The notes beneath the pieces are model-generated. The model saw only the letters and a program-made list of their open reading frames with translations. It searched no databases and had not been told where the DNA came from. Source: Planosporangium flavigriseum (GTDB lineage Bacteria; Actinomycetota; Actinomycetes; Mycobacteriales; Micromonosporaceae). From it: a DNA stretch of 64,000 nt. Positions 1 to 9,979 of the stretch are shown one piece after another. Both the position numbers and the translations under genes were made by a program. Where the stretch lies: the NCBI RefSeq assembly GCF_011947225.1, contig NZ_JAATVW010000006.1:62001-126000 (forward strand), read 5' to 3'. Every line of letters begins with the position of its first letter. Position 1 is the stretch's first letter.

Positions 1-114
1 CGATGACCGGACAGTCTGTAAGGCCCAGCACGGTGTCGGCCGGTACGCCCGTCCCGTTGGTCCGATACGCCGTGTACCGTGCAGGGAGAGGGACGAAGCG
101 ACACGGAGGCGGCG

Positions 115-579
115 GTGCGTGAGCTGAGCGTGGTCGGTGTTCGGGTGGAACTACCCACCAATCAGCCGATCGTGCTGCTCAAAGAGGTGGAAGGTGACCG
201 TTACCTGCCGATCTGGATCGGTGCGGTAGAGGCCACGGCCATCGCCTACGAGCAGCAGGGCGTCAAACCTGCCAGGCCGCTCACCCACGACCTGTTGCGG
301 GACGTCCTCACGGCGCTGGAGGCGCCGCTGCGGGCCGTTGAGATCGTCGAGATGCGCGACAACATCTTCTACGCCGAGCTGGTCATCGGCAACGGCGTCC
401 GGGTGTCGGCCCGGCCCAGTGACTCGATCGCGCTGGCGCTGCGGGTCGGCGCGCCGATCCGCTGTGCTGACCAGGTCCTCACCGAGGCCGCCATCGTCAT
501 TCCGGACGAGCAGGAGGACGAGGTCGAGAAGTTCCGGGAGTTCCTGGAGCAGGTGACCCCGGAGGACTTCGCCGGCTGA
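115..579 (+). CDS. DUF151 bifunctional nuclease family protein
   Basis: The product is about 154 residues and matches the BFN/DUF151 family (Rv1829 type) by its N-terminal core (ELPTNQPIVLLKE, then YLPIWIG) and its acidic C-terminal tail. Plant and bacterial members have been reported as nucleases; in actinobacteria the role is unclear. I chose GTG at 115 because GGAGG lies six bases upstream; an in-frame GTG at 79 has no such site and would add 12 unconserved residues. The next genes are a MerR regulator and gcvP, the same order as Rv1829–Rv1830–gcvB in Mycobacterium, which supports orthology. Bases 1–114 hold no recognisable gene. Confidence 0.88.
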   Translation: MRELSVVGVRVELPTNQPIVLLKEVEGDRYLPIWIGAVEATAIAYEQQGVKPARPLTHDLLRDVLTALEAPLRAVEIVEMRDNIFYAELVIGNGVRVSARPSDSIALALRVGAPIRCADQVLTEAAIVIPDEQEDEVEKFREFLEQVTPEDFAG

Positions 580-715
580 GTCGAGGCGTCGGGGTGCGCC
601 GTCGTCACCTCTCTGCCGGGCCTGTTGGCAGTTGGTTACGGCGTGTCGAGAAAAATATCCCCGTGGAGCACTGATTTGCGCTATAGGGTGATGACATCGA
701 CGCTGGAGGTGTCGT

Positions 716-1255
716 ATGAGTCAGCCACCCGACCCTGGTTACGGGGGTGCCGAGGATGCCGTGGGTTACCGCGGAGTGACAGCATGCCACGCGGCCGGCA
801 TCAGTTACCGTCAGCTCGACTACTGGGCCCGTACGGGCCTCGTGGTGCCCAGCGTGCGGGACGCGTCCGGCTCGGGCACGCAGCGACTGTACTCGTTCCG
901 CGACATCGTCGTGCTGAAAGTCGTCAAGCGACTCCTCGACGCGGGCGTCTCGCTTCAGAACATCCGGAAGGCGATCGACACCCTCCGTTCGCGCGGTGTC
1001 GCCGACCTGGCCGGCATCACGCTCATCTCGGACGGCACGTCCGTGTACGAGTGCCGCTCGCCGGAAGAGATCGTGGATCTGCTCCAGGGCGGGCAGGGCG
1101 TCTTCGGTATCGCGATCGCGGGCGCCTTCAACGAGATCCAGGGAACGCTGTCGCACCTGCCCGCCGAGCCGGCCGTCCAGGTCGACGACGAGCCGGTGTT
1201 CGACGCGACCGGCGACGAGTTGGCGGCCCGCCGTGCCCGCCGGCGCGCCGGCTGA
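716..1255 (+). CDS. MerR-family regulator, ResR/Rv1830-like
   Basis: This 179-residue protein has an N-terminal MerR winged helix-turn-helix (about residues 17–85, with the motif YRQLDYWARTGLV and then the wing SGTQRLYSF) followed by a C-terminal region rich in short helices. It has no metal-binding cysteine cluster. Position between a DUF151 gene and gcvP matches Rv1830 of M. tuberculosis, known as ResR/McdR, which affects growth and cell division. The related FtsR (Rv1828) is normally one gene further upstream, outside this window. A strong ribosome site (GGAGGTGTC) precedes the ATG. Orthology rests on gene order and the HTH; the target genes here are unknown. Confidence 0.82.
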   Translation: MSQPPDPGYGGAEDAVGYRGVTACHAAGISYRQLDYWARTGLVVPSVRDASGSGTQRLYSFRDIVVLKVVKRLLDAGVSLQNIRKAIDTLRSRGVADLAGITLISDGTSVYECRSPEEIVDLLQGGQGVFGIAIAGAFNEIQGTLSHLPAEPAVQVDDEPVFDATGDELAARRARRRAG

Positions 1256-1430
1256 CGTACCCACCCGGTCCAGCCGCGTCGGGTGACCATGCCGTGTGCT
1301 TGGTCACCCGTACGTCGGAGTTGTCCCAGCTCCTGCGGCTGTGCGCCGGTTTCCCGGCAACCCGCTGATCATCCGGCTAGGCCGTTGGCGCAGATTCCGC
1401 TGGTAGCGTTGTCGGTGCTGGCACGTTTAC

Positions 1431-1545
1431 GCGCGAGAGATCGTCCACAGTTCCGGACGGCGCCGAAGGGGCAAATCCTCCCCGGAACCTCTCAGGCAAA
1501 AGGACCGCGTAGGCAGGCACCTCTGGAGCGACCGAGCGCGGCTCG
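1431..1545 (+). ncRNA. Glycine riboswitch (gcvT-type aptamer)
   Basis: The leader of gcvP carries the conserved glycine-aptamer blocks in order: GAGAG at the 5' stem (1435), CGCCGAAGGGGCAA (1461), CTCTCAGGCAAAAGGAC (1490) and CTCTGGAG (1521). These match the known glycine riboswitch core. Only one complete aptamer is visible, rather than the common tandem pair. Glycine binding is expected to switch on expression of the downstream glycine decarboxylase. The 3' part (about 1530–1600) probably holds the expression platform, but I cannot define it by eye. Confidence 0.9.
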
Positions 1546-1601
1546 GCCATGACAGAGGGGGAGGCGTGAGATTTTGACACCACGACCTCCCGGAGCGTGC
1601 A

Positions 1602-4445
1602 ATGACCGATCCCGTCGACCTGTCCGCGAACCGCGGGTTCGCCCGCCGGCATATCGGCGCCTCACCGGATGAGCAGCGACGCATGCTCGACTCGATCGGG
1701 TACGCGTCGATCGACGAGCTGATGAACGCGGCCATCCCGGAGGCGATCCGCTGGCACGGCTCGCTCGATCTCCCCGCTGCCGCCTCCGAGGCGGAGACGA
1801 TCGGGGAACTGCGCGCGCTGGCCGAGCGTAACCGGCCGATGGTGTCGATGATCGGCCTCGGCTACTACGGCACCGACCTCCCCGCGGTGATCCGCCGAAA
1901 CGTGCTGGAGAACCCCGCCTGGTACACGGCGTACACGCCGTACCAGCCCGAGATCAGCCAGGGGCGGCTCGAGGCGCTGCTCAACTTCCAGACCGTGATC
2001 GCCGACCTCACCGGGCTGCCGATCGCCGGCGCCTCGCTGCTGGACGAGGCGACCGCAGCGGCCGAGGCGATGACGCTCGCCCGCCGCGCTGGCAAGGCCA
2101 AGAGCAATGTGTACGTGGTTGACGCGGACACCCTGCCGCAGACGATCGCCGTGCTCGCCACTCGCGCGGAGCCGCTCGGTATCGAGGTGCGCGTCGTCGA
2201 CACCGAACGCGAGGAGCTTCCGGAAGCGTTCTTCGGCCTGCACCTGCAGTACCCGGGCGCCTCCGGCGCGGTGCGCGACCACGCCGCGCTCATCGCGGCG
2301 GCCCACGAGCGAGGCGCCCTGGTCACGGTCGCCGCCGACCTGCTCGCGCTGTGCGTGCTGCGGGAGCCGGGCGCGATCGGCGCGGACATCGCCGTCGGCA
2401 GCGCGCAGCGGTTCGGCGTACCGATGGGCTTCGGCGGGCCGCACGCCGGCTACCTGTCGGTCCGCGCGGGCCTGGAGCGGATGCTGCCCGGTCGCCTGGT
2501 CGGGGTGTCCAAGGACGCCGCCGGCGACCCGGCCTACCGGCTCGCGCTGCAGACGCGGGAGCAGCACATCCGCCGGGAGAAGGCGACCAGCAACATCTGC
2601 ACAGCGCAGGTGCTGCTCGCCGTGATCGCCAGCATGTACGCGGTGTACCACGGGCCGCAAGCCCTGCGCGCGATCGCGACCCGCGTCCACGAGCGGGCCG
2701 CCCGCCTGGCTGCCGGGCTGGTCGCGGGCGGGGTCGAACTGGCCAGCGAGCTGTTCTTCGACACCCTCACGGCGGTCGTGCCCGGCCGGGCCGACGAGGT
2801 CGTCGCGGCCGCCGCGGCGCAGGGAATCAACCTGCGCCTGGTCGATGCGGACCGGGTCGGCGTCGCCTGCGACGAGACGACCACCGAGGCGCACCTGCGG
2901 GCGGTGTGGGAGGCGTTCGGGGTGGCCGGGGTCGAGGCGGCCGCTGAGGCGGTGCCGACGGGGCTGCGGCGCACGAGTGAGTACCTGACCAACCCGGTGT
3001 TCTCCAGTTACCACTCCGAGACGGCGATGCTGCGCTACCTGCGGCGGTTGTCGGACAAGGACTACGCCCTGGACCGGGGCATGATCCCGCTCGGCTCCTG
3101 CACCATGAAGCTCAACGCGACCACCGAGATGGAGCCGATCACCTGGTCGGAGTTTGCCGACCTGCACCCGTTCGCGCCGGCCCACCAGGTCGAGGGGTAC
3201 CGCCAGCTCACCGACGACCTGGAGCGGTGGCTGGCCGAGGTCACCGGTTACGACGCGGTCAGCCTGCAGCCCAACGCGGGGTCGCAGGGCGAGCTGGCCG
3301 GGCTGCTGGCCATCCGCGGATACCACCGCGACCGCGGTGACGAGCACCGCGACGTCTGCCTGATCCCGTCGAGCGCGCACGGCACCAACGCCGCCAGCGC
3401 CGTGATGGCGGGCATGCGGGTGGTCGTCGTGGCCTGTGACGACAACGGCAACGTGGACCTGGTCGACCTGGACCGCAAGATCGAGCAGCACTGTGACCGG
3501 CTCGCCGCGATCATGGTGACCTACCCGTCGACCCATGGCGTGTACGAGACGGGGATCGCGCAGCTGTGCGCGAAGGTGCACGACGCCGGCGGGCAGGTGT
3601 ACGTCGACGGCGCCAACCTCAACGCACTGCTCGGGTTCGCCAAGCCCGGTCGCTTCGGCGCCGATGTGTCCCACCTCAACCTGCACAAGACGTTCTGCAT
3701 CCCGCACGGTGGCGGTGGTCCGGGCGTCGGGCCGGTCGCTGTCCGGTCCCACCTCTCGGCGTTCCTGCCCGGCCACCCGCTGAACCACGGCAAGGGGTCG
3801 GGGCCGGTGTCGGCGGCGCCGCAGGGCTCGGCCGGCATCCTGCCGATCCCGTGGGCGTACCTGCGGATGATGGGCCCGGACGGGCTCACGCAGGCCACCG
3901 GCGTCGCGGTGTTGTCGGCCAACTACGTCGCAGCGCGGCTGCGTGACCACTACCCGGTGCTCTACAGCGGCAACAAGGGCCTCGTGGCGCATGAGTGCAT
4001 CCTGGACCTGCGGCCGATCACCAAGGCCAGTGGTGTGACCGTCGACGACGTGGCGAAGCGGCTGATCGACTACGGCTTCCACGCCCCGACGATGTCGTTC
4101 CCGGTCGCCGGGACGCTCATGGTCGAGCCGACGGAGAGCGAGAACCTGGCCGAGCTGGACCGCTTCTGCGACGCGATGATCGCGATCAGGGGCGAGATCG
4201 ACCGGGTGGCGGCGGGGGAGTGGCCCGCTGGGGACAACCCGCTCGCCAACGCGCCGCACACGGCGTCGATGGTGACCGCGGATGAGTGGCCGCACCCGTA
4301 CCCGCGGTCGCTCGCGGCCTACCCCGCAGGCGGGGACCGTTCTGCCAAGTACTGGCCGCCGGTGCGCCGGATCGACGGCGCGTACGGGGACCGCAACCTG
4401 GTGTGCGCCTGCCCGTCGCCCGAGGCGTTCGAATCGGGCGAGTGA
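1602..4445 (+). CDS. gcvP: Glycine dehydrogenase (decarboxylating), P-protein
   Basis: This PLP-dependent P-protein of the glycine cleavage system decarboxylates glycine and passes the aminomethyl group to the lipoyl H-protein. At 947 residues it is the usual size for a fused (homodimeric) P-protein. The PLP lysine lies in [16 protein letters not shown] (Lys about residue 696), and the N-terminal half starts with the typical FARRHIGAS motif. GGAG stands upstream of the ATG. The gene lies alone behind a glycine riboswitch; gcvT and gcvH are not in the window. A strong hairpin follows the stop codon. Confidence 0.97.
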   Translation: MTDPVDLSANRGFARRHIGASPDEQRRMLDSIGYASIDELMNAAIPEAIRWHGSLDLPAAASEAETIGELRALAERNRPMVSMIGLGYYGTDLPAVIRRNVLENPAWYTAYTPYQPEISQGRLEALLNFQTVIADLTGLPIAGASLLDEATAAAEAMTLARRAGKAKSNVYVVDADTLPQTIAVLATRAEPLGIEVRVVDTEREELPEAFFGLHLQYPGASGAVRDHAALIAAAHERGALVTVAADLLALCVLREPGAIGADIAVGSAQRFGVPMGFGGPHAGYLSVRAGLERMLPGRLVGVSKDAAGDPAYRLALQTREQHIRREKATSNICTAQVLLAVIASMYAVYHGPQALRAIATRVHERAARLAAGLVAGGVELASELFFDTLTAVVPGRADEVVAAAAAQGINLRLVDADRVGVACDETTTEAHLRAVWEAFGVAGVEAAAEAVPTGLRRTSEYLTNPVFSSYHSETAMLRYLRRLSDKDYALDRGMIPLGSCTMKLNATTEMEPITWSEFADLHPFAPAHQVEGYRQLTDDLERWLAEVTGYDAVSLQPNAGSQGELAGLLAIRGYHRDRGDEHRDVCLIPSSAHGTNAASAVMAGMRVVVVACDDNGNVDLVDLDRKIEQHCDRLAAIMVTYPSTHGVYETGIAQLCAKVHDAGGQVYVDGANLNALLGFAKPGRFGADVSHLNLHKTFCIPHGGGGPGVGPVAVRSHLSAFLPGHPLNHGKGSGPVSAAPQGSAGILPIPWAYLRMMGPDGLTQATGVAVLSANYVAARLRDHYPVLYSGNKGLVAHECILDLRPITKASGVTVDDVAKRLIDYGFHAPTMSFPVAGTLMVEPTESENLAELDRFCDAMIAIRGEIDRVAAGEWPAGDNPLANAPHTASMVTADEWPHPYPRSLAAYPAGGDRSAKYWPPVRRIDGAYGDRNLVCACPSPEAFESGE

Positions 4446-4458
4446 CGTCCGGATGGGC

Positions 4459-4502
4459 GAGGATCTTGGAATGGGCGGACGCAGGCCCGCTCATTCCAAG
4501 AT
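4459..4502. terminator. Perfect-stem terminator between gcvP and the DUF5999 gene
   Basis: GGATCTTGGAATG is followed 18 bases later by its exact reverse complement, giving a 13-bp outer stem. The inner 18 bases can add a few GC pairs. There is no U tract. It lies between two converging genes, so it probably ends transcription from both sides. The core GATCTTGGA recurs in the hairpin at 6053. Confidence 0.8.
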
Positions 4503-4522
4503 CCGGCCAAGTCAACGGGTGT

Positions 4523-4735
4523 TCAGGCAGCCTCGGAAATGACCGTGTGCGGGGCCGGTCCGCGGTGCGGCGCAACCGGTCTGCCGTCGGGCAGCAGTTC
4601 ACCGGTGTCCTCGAACACGACGACACCGTTGCAGAGCAGGTTCCAGCCCTGCTCGGGGTGGAATGCGACGATCCGGGCCGCATCGTGGTCGACCGCTTCG
4701 GAGTCGGGGCAGGGAGGCTGGTGCTGGCAGTACAT
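4523..4735 (-). CDS. DUF5999 family small protein
   Basis: This 70-residue protein begins MYCQHQPPCPD and contains HPEQGWNLLCNGVVVFEDTG, closely matching the DUF5999 family found widely in Streptomyces and relatives. Function is unknown. The N-terminal CxHxPxC cluster could bind a metal, which is my inference. The ATG at 4735 has GGAG six bases upstream; an upstream ATG at 4807 would add 24 residues that do not look conserved. The gene stands alone, transcribed towards gcvP. Confidence 0.8.
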   Translation of the reverse strand: MYCQHQPPCPDSEAVDHDAARIVAFHPEQGWNLLCNGVVVFEDTGELLPDGRPVAPHRGPAPHTVISEAA

Positions 4736-4929
4736 CGGGGTCTCCGACTGTCGGTGCTCTGGATGGGCTGTGCGGTAGCTCACATGAACAGTGACGCACG
4801 TTACCAACGTTTACGGCGCACATTCGAGCATCGTTCAGCGGTTGCCGGGGAATCTCATCCCTTCGGACGAGGCGGATCGATCCGATCGGCCTATCAACAT
4901 TCGTTACGCTGGGTGACAAGGTACCTGAA

Positions 4930-6069
4930 ATGGTGACGCCGAGTAGAAGGGCGTCGCCCGAGGTCGCGCGCCTGGAGTGGTGGCTCGGCGACGGCGGCGA
5001 TCCGGCAACCCTGATCGAGGAGTTCCTCGCCAAGCACGGGCTGCTCGGCGAGGACCTGCGCGACGCCGGCCGACAAGGCTCAGGTGACGCCGACGGATGC
5101 GCGGCCCAACTGTTCATCTCGGCCGCAGCCAGCGCCCGGATGATCGATCACGACAGCCCGCCGAGCCCAGCGCCCGCCGTCCCCGACGTGGTGATCGTGA
5201 TCCACACGCCGGGAAGAGAAGCGCCAACCATCCAGTCCAGGCCGTGGACGCTCGGGACGTGGCGGCCGAGCTGGACCCCGCAGGCGCACGCCGACGCGGT
5301 CCGCGACGTCCGGGCGGCCATCGCCCGTGGGGACGTATACCAGGTCAACCTCGTCGGCCACCAGAGCGCCGAGTACTCCGGAGATCCGCTGCCGGCGCTG
5401 CACCGTGTCGCCGTCCTGCCCGGCGCCCGCTACGGCGGGGTGCTGACCGGCGACGGATGGGCGTTGGCCTGTGCCTCACCGGAGACCCTGTTCGAGGTGT
5501 CCGAAGGTCGAATCGTCACCCGGCCGATCAAGGGCACCCGGGCCGCCACCGACCTGGGACGGCGGGAACTGCTCGCCTCGACCAAGGAACGCGCCGAGCA
5601 CGTCATGATCGTCGACCTCGAGCGCAACGACCTCGCCCGCGTCGCGGCCACCGGATCGGTGCGGGTCGACGAGCTGTACGCGATCCGCCGCTGGTGCGGG
5701 CTGTGGCAGGCGGAGTCGGTGGTCTCGGCCCGCCTCGCCGCTCGCGTCGGCCTGGCCGACGTCCTGCGGGCGCTGTGCCCCGGCGGATCTGTGACCGGCG
5801 CGCCGAAGCTCGCGGCGCTCGACGTGATCGCCGATCTCGAACCGGTGGGGCGGGGGCCGAGCATGGGCGCGTACGGCTGGGTCACCCGCGACCACATCGA
5901 CCTCGGCCTGACGATCCGTACCGTCGCGGTCGACGCCGAACGCGTACACGTCTGGGCCGGGGGCGGCATCACCTGGGGCAGCGACCCGTACGCCGAGGTG
6001 GCGGAGGCGGCGGCGAAGGCCGCCCCGCTGCGCGCGGCGCTCAGTTCTTCGCCGATCTTGGACGCTTAG
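4930..6069 (+). CDS. pabB: Aminodeoxychorismate synthase component I (chorismate-binding)
   Basis: This 379-residue protein belongs to the chorismate-utilising (TrpE/PabB/MenF) superfamily. It shows PIKGTR near residue 199, whose lysine is characteristic of PabB as opposed to the PIAGT of TrpE, then VDLERNDLARV and GGSVTGAPK in the C-terminal half. The predicted reaction is conversion of chorismate to 4-amino-4-deoxychorismate for folate synthesis, with a glutamine amidotransferase partner not present here. It is shorter than E. coli PabB at the N-terminus. The stop codon falls inside a palindromic terminator. Another aminating chorismate enzyme is possible but less likely. Confidence 0.88.
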   Translation: MVTPSRRASPEVARLEWWLGDGGDPATLIEEFLAKHGLLGEDLRDAGRQGSGDADGCAAQLFISAAASARMIDHDSPPSPAPAVPDVVIVIHTPGREAPTIQSRPWTLGTWRPSWTPQAHADAVRDVRAAIARGDVYQVNLVGHQSAEYSGDPLPALHRVAVLPGARYGGVLTGDGWALACASPETLFEVSEGRIVTRPIKGTRAATDLGRRELLASTKERAEHVMIVDLERNDLARVAATGSVRVDELYAIRRWCGLWQAESVVSARLAARVGLADVLRALCPGGSVTGAPKLAALDVIADLEPVGRGPSMGAYGWVTRDHIDLGLTIRTVAVDAERVHVWAGGGITWGSDPYAEVAEAAAKAAPLRAALSSSPILDA

Positions 6070-6102
6070 ACCGGCTACAGCCGGTCTAAGCGTCCAAGAT
6101 CG
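6053..6102. terminator. 50-nt near-perfect palindromic terminator
   Basis: A 24-bp uninterrupted stem with a two-base loop (AC at about 6077) starts at 6053 and ends at 6102. It contains the stop codon of pabB and lies just before the stop of the converging aldo/keto reductase gene, so it serves both strands. The stem base GATCTTGGA is the same as in the hairpin at 4459. Confidence 0.88.
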
Positions 6103-6112
6103 CGGAGAGGTT

Positions 6113-7150
6113 CTACTCGGCGCTGGAGCGGGCCCAGAGGTTGATCTCCGCCTCGGTGGCGTACTGGTCGATCTCGGCGAGCTCGTCCGCTGTGAACTCC
6201 AGGTTGTCAAGGGCGGCGATGTTGTCCTCCAGCTGCCGCACGCTGCTCGCGCCGAGGACGACCGACGTCATCCGCGGGTCGCGCAGCGCCCACGCGATGG
6301 CCATCTGGGCGAGCGTCTGCCCGCGCCGCGCGGCGATCGTGTTCAGCGCCTTGACCTTCGCGAGGTTGGAGTCGGTGAGCATCGACTCGTCCATCGCGCC
6401 GCCGGTGCGTACCCGGGAGTCTTCCGGGATGCCGTTCAGGTACCGGTTGGTGAGCAGGCCCTGCGCCAGCGGTGAGAACGCGATGCAGCCGACTCCCTGC
6501 TCGCCCAGCACGTCGAGCAGGCCGTCCTCGATCCAGCGGTTCACCATCGAGTACGACGGCTGGTGGATCAGCAGCGGCGTGCCGAGCTCGCGCAGGATCC
6601 GCACCGCCTCCTCGGTCTTGCCCGGCGAGTAGGACGAGATCCCCACGTACAGCGCCTTGCCAGCGCGTACGGCCGAGTCCAGGGCGCCGAGCGTCTCCTC
6701 CAACGGGGTGTCCGGGTCGAAGCGGTGCGAGTAGAAGATGTCGACGTAGTCCAGCCCCATCCGGCGCAGCGACTGATCCAGGGACGCGGTCAGGTACTTG
6801 CGCGAGCCGCGGTCGCCGTACGGGCCGGGCCACATGTCGTACCCCGCCTTGGTCGAGATCACGAGCTCGTCGCGGTACGGCCGGAAGTCGGTGGCCAGCA
6901 GCCGGCCGAAGTTCTCCTCGGCGGCGCCGTACGGCGGCCCGTAGTTGTTGGCGAGGTCGAAGTGGGTCACGCCGAGGTCGAAGGCGCGCCGGCAGATGGC
7001 CTGCTGGGTGGCGAACGGGCGGTCGTGGCCGAAGTTGTGCCACAGGCCGAGGGAGACAAGGGGAAGGTCGAGACCACTGCGGCCGGTCCGCCGGTACTTC
7101 ATCGTGGAGTACCGGTCGGACGAGGCGACGTACGCGTCCTGGATAGGCAT
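6113..7150 (-). CDS. Aldo/keto reductase, L-glyceraldehyde 3-phosphate reductase type
   Basis: This is a 345-residue NADPH-dependent aldo/keto reductase of the YghZ/MgrA subgroup (AKR14-like). The N-terminus (YRRTGRSGLDLPLVSLGLWHN) is typical of that subgroup, followed by the catalytic set: Asp/Tyr in DLANNYGPP, Lys in STKAG and His in YSHRFDPDTP. The C-terminal GASSVRQLEDNIAAL segment is the usual cofactor-binding region. The ATG at 7150 is chosen because homologues start here; the open frame continues upstream but without family similarity. Likely role: detoxifying reduction of aldehydes or methylglyoxal. Confidence 0.93.
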   Translation of the reverse strand: MPIQDAYVASSDRYSTMKYRRTGRSGLDLPLVSLGLWHNFGHDRPFATQQAICRRAFDLGVTHFDLANNYGPPYGAAEENFGRLLATDFRPYRDELVISTKAGYDMWPGPYGDRGSRKYLTASLDQSLRRMGLDYVDIFYSHRFDPDTPLEETLGALDSAVRAGKALYVGISSYSPGKTEEAVRILRELGTPLLIHQPSYSMVNRWIEDGLLDVLGEQGVGCIAFSPLAQGLLTNRYLNGIPEDSRVRTGGAMDESMLTDSNLAKVKALNTIAARRGQTLAQMAIAWALRDPRMTSVVLGASSVRQLEDNIAALDNLEFTADELAEIDQYATEAEINLWARSSAE

Positions 7151-7270
7151 TCGTAGAGCGTAGGGCCTGGCCCTGGCCGGATCAGCCAGCGCCAGGCGGT
7201 CTGAATCGTCACCGGGACCGGACTTCGTCGTTACCCGGATGTACCGGGGTGGGGGATCGGCGGCGTAAAT

Positions 7271-9979
7271 ATGGTCAGGTTGCTCGTCGAGGCGCTGTTC
7301 GCGCTGGTGTTCGTACAGGCCCTGGTGGCGTACCTGCGACGCCGTGACCCGATGCAGCGCGATGTGATGGCGGTCTTCTCGGCCGCGGCGATGCTGTTCT
7401 TGCTCGACCTGGCGCGCGAGTTCCTCGGCGAGCCGCCGCGGGTGCTCCGTACCGCGGCGCTGATCCTGCTGCTCGCCCAGCCGTACCTCACCCTGCGTCT
7501 CGTGCACCGGGTCCGGCCCGGTGCCCGCTCGCTGCAGGTCGTGGCGTTCGTCGCGTTCGGAGTCAGCGTGGTGCCGGTGCTGATGACCCGGCAGCTGACC
7601 CTGCCTGAACTGCTCGGGGTCCTGGCGATCTTCTTGATGGGCCAGGCGACCGCCGCCGTCCTGCTCGCGCGGGAGGCGGGCGGGCGTACCGGCTCGCCGC
7701 GGGCCCGGTTCGCCACGGCCGCCGTGTCGACGGCGCTGTTCGGGCTGGGCATCCTCTGCGTGGGCTTCGGCATGGTCAACGTCAACCTCCGCGAGGAGGC
7801 TCTCACCTGCGGGTACACCCTCTGCCTGGTGTCGGCGCTCGGCTACGTCGTGGGGTTCCGCCCGCCCGCCTGGATCCGTCGCATGTGGTCGGGCGCAGCC
7901 TCGTACCGGGTCAGCCGGCGACTGCTGGAGGCGCCCGCCGCGGACGCGCCGGAGAAGACCTGGAGCCGGTACGCGGACACGGTCCGCGAGGTGAGCGGCG
8001 CGGACGCGGTCCTGGTCGTACCGCCCTCCGCGGCGGGGGAACGGCCTGTGATCACGGCGGGGGTGCGGCGGCAGACGGTGACGGCCGGTGAGGGGGACGT
8101 CAGCCTCCTCCTGTGCCTGCCCGAGATGGCCCGCGTCACGCGGCACGTCGACCGGCTCCCGGCATTCGCCGTCGCGTGCGCCGCGGAGGTGGACGCCCGG
8201 TACATCACGGCAGCGCCGCTCCGGTCGGCGCTGACGGGTTCAGGCGCGCTCGTACTGCTCAACCGCAGGCGCGGCCTGTTCGCCGAGGACGACGTGCAGT
8301 TGCTGGCGGAGTTGGGCGGGCAGGCCGCACTGATCGCCGAGCGCGGCGCGATCCGGGCGGAGCAGGAGCGACTCGCGCTCGAACTGGCCCAGTCGGTACG
8401 CGCCCTGAGCGCCGCCAGTCAGGCCAAGAGCGACTTCCTGGCGAACATGAGTCACGAGCTGCGCACCCCGCTGAACGCGATCATCGGCTTCAGCGAACTG
8501 ATGCGCGGCGAGGAGAGCATCGGCGACTCGCGGGTCGTGCCCGCGGACTGGATCGAGCACATCTACTCGAGCGGCCGGCACCTGCTCGATCTCATCAACG
8601 ACATCCTCGACCTGACCAAGATCGAGGCCGGCCGGCTGGAACTGCACCCGGACCGTGTCGAGCTACCGGATCTCGTCACGGCGGCGGTGAACGCGCTTCG
8701 CCCGCTGGCGGAGGGCAAGGACCTCGAACTCCGTACCGAGGTGCCCGGCCTGGATGTGTGGGGCGATCGGCTCCGCCTGCGCCAGGTCCTGAACAACCTG
8801 CTCTCCAACGCCATCAAGTTCACGCCCGAGGGCGGGCGGATCAGCGTCGAGGCCAGCCGCGCCGACGGCGAGGTGCGCCTCGCCGTCGCCGATACCGGCG
8901 TCGGTATCTCCGCAGCGGACATCAACCGGATCTTCGAGGAGTTCCAGCAGGTCGGCGACCCCTCCATGCAACACGCCGGCACCGGGCTGGGGCTTGCGCT
9001 CACCCGGCGGCTGGTCGAAGCGCACGGCGGTCGGGTGCAGGTGGAGTCCACGCCCGGGGCCGGATCCCGGTTCACCGTGTGCCTGCCTGACGCCCTGGCC
9101 CCGCGGGCCGCCTCGACCGCGGACGGTTCGGTCGAGGCGCGAGCCGTGTCCGCCCCACCGATCGCGCCCGACCCCGTCGAACCGCCGGTACGCGTCCGGG
9201 GCGACGTCCTGCTCATCGAGGACGACCCCAGCGCCGCCCGCCTGCTGCGCACGTACCTGGAGGGCGCTGACTACCAGGTCCGGGTGGCCAGTAGCGGCGA
9301 GGCGGGGCTGACCGAGGCGCGCCGGGAACGACCAGATGCCGTGCTCCTGGACGTGCTGCTGCCCGGCATCGACGGCTGGGACGTGCTCCGCGAGCTCAAA
9401 CAGGACCCCGGGCTGGGCGGCGTACCGGTGTTCGTCGCGAGCGTCGTTGACGATCACGACGTCGGCCTGTCGCTCGGCGCGGCCGACTTCTTCGTCAAGC
9501 CGATCGACCGGCGCCGGTTGCTGGCGCGGGTCGCCGAGTTCTTGTTGGAGCCGGAGACCGCAGACCGGATGCGGGTCCTCGCGGTCGACGACGATCCCGC
9601 GACACTGGAGGTGATCGCGCAGGCGCTGCGCGAGCAGCGGGTCGAGGTGGTCACCGCGCGCAGCGGCCAGGAGGCGGTCCAGTTGGCCCGCAGCGGCCCG
9701 TTTGACCTCATCATCAGCGATCTCCGGATGCCGGACATCGACGCCGTCAGCTTGATGAGCGCGCTCAACAAGGATCCCGCGACGAGTAGGATCCCGGTAC
9801 TCGTCGTCACCGGGCCGGACTCCAGTGACACCGGTCGCAGCGGCTTGCACGCGACCAAAGCGCTGGGCATCCTTCCGAAGAGTGAGGGCCTGATCAAGGC
9901 GCTGCACCACTGGATGACCAGGCTGCCGCGCCCGGGCGCGGAGACCAGAGGCAACACCGGACCGGAAGGCACCCCGTGA
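7271..9979 (+). CDS. Membrane hybrid histidine kinase with two receiver domains
   Basis: The order of domains is: about six N-terminal hydrophobic segments (residues 1–215, a membrane sensor of unknown ligand), a GAF-like region (about 230–360), a HisKA domain with the phosphate-accepting His395 in NMSHELRTP, an HATPase domain (NLLSNAIKFTPEGG, ADTGVGIS, GTGLGLAL), and two receiver domains with Asp694 (LLDVLLPG) and Asp817 (ISDLRMPD). The second receiver ends LPKSEGL instead of the usual lysine–proline, a mild departure. The next gene overlaps by four bases and encodes a third receiver, so a multistep phosphorelay is likely. No DNA-binding output is encoded nearby. Confidence 0.93.
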   Translation: MVRLLVEALFALVFVQALVAYLRRRDPMQRDVMAVFSAAAMLFLLDLAREFLGEPPRVLRTAALILLLAQPYLTLRLVHRVRPGARSLQVVAFVAFGVSVVPVLMTRQLTLPELLGVLAIFLMGQATAAVLLAREAGGRTGSPRARFATAAVSTALFGLGILCVGFGMVNVNLREEALTCGYTLCLVSALGYVVGFRPPAWIRRMWSGAASYRVSRRLLEAPAADAPEKTWSRYADTVREVSGADAVLVVPPSAAGERPVITAGVRRQTVTAGEGDVSLLLCLPEMARVTRHVDRLPAFAVACAAEVDARYITAAPLRSALTGSGALVLLNRRRGLFAEDDVQLLAELGGQAALIAERGAIRAEQERLALELAQSVRALSAASQAKSDFLANMSHELRTPLNAIIGFSELMRGEESIGDSRVVPADWIEHIYSSGRHLLDLINDILDLTKIEAGRLELHPDRVELPDLVTAAVNALRPLAEGKDLELRTEVPGLDVWGDRLRLRQVLNNLLSNAIKFTPEGGRISVEASRADGEVRLAVADTGVGISAADINRIFEEFQQVGDPSMQHAGTGLGLALTRRLVEAHGGRVQVESTPGAGSRFTVCLPDALAPRAASTADGSVEARAVSAPPIAPDPVEPPVRVRGDVLLIEDDPSAARLLRTYLEGADYQVRVASSGEAGLTEARRERPDAVLLDVLLPGIDGWDVLRELKQDPGLGGVPVFVASVVDDHDVGLSLGAADFFVKPIDRRRLLARVAEFLLEPETADRMRVLAVDDDPATLEVIAQALREQRVEVVTARSGQEAVQLARSGPFDLIISDLRMPDIDAVSLMSALNKDPATSRIPVLVVTGPDSSDTGRSGLHATKALGILPKSEGLIKALHHWMTRLPRPGAETRGNTGPEGTP

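Noticed and set aside
1662-4295. An 877-codon open frame on the minus strand
   Set aside because: It is the antisense shadow of gcvP; the product is Arg/His/Gly-rich without any domain, as usual in high-GC DNA.
7151-8146. N-terminal extension of the aldo/keto reductase frame to 677 residues
   Set aside because: The extension overlaps the kinase gene on the other strand and has no family similarity; the AKR starts at 7150.
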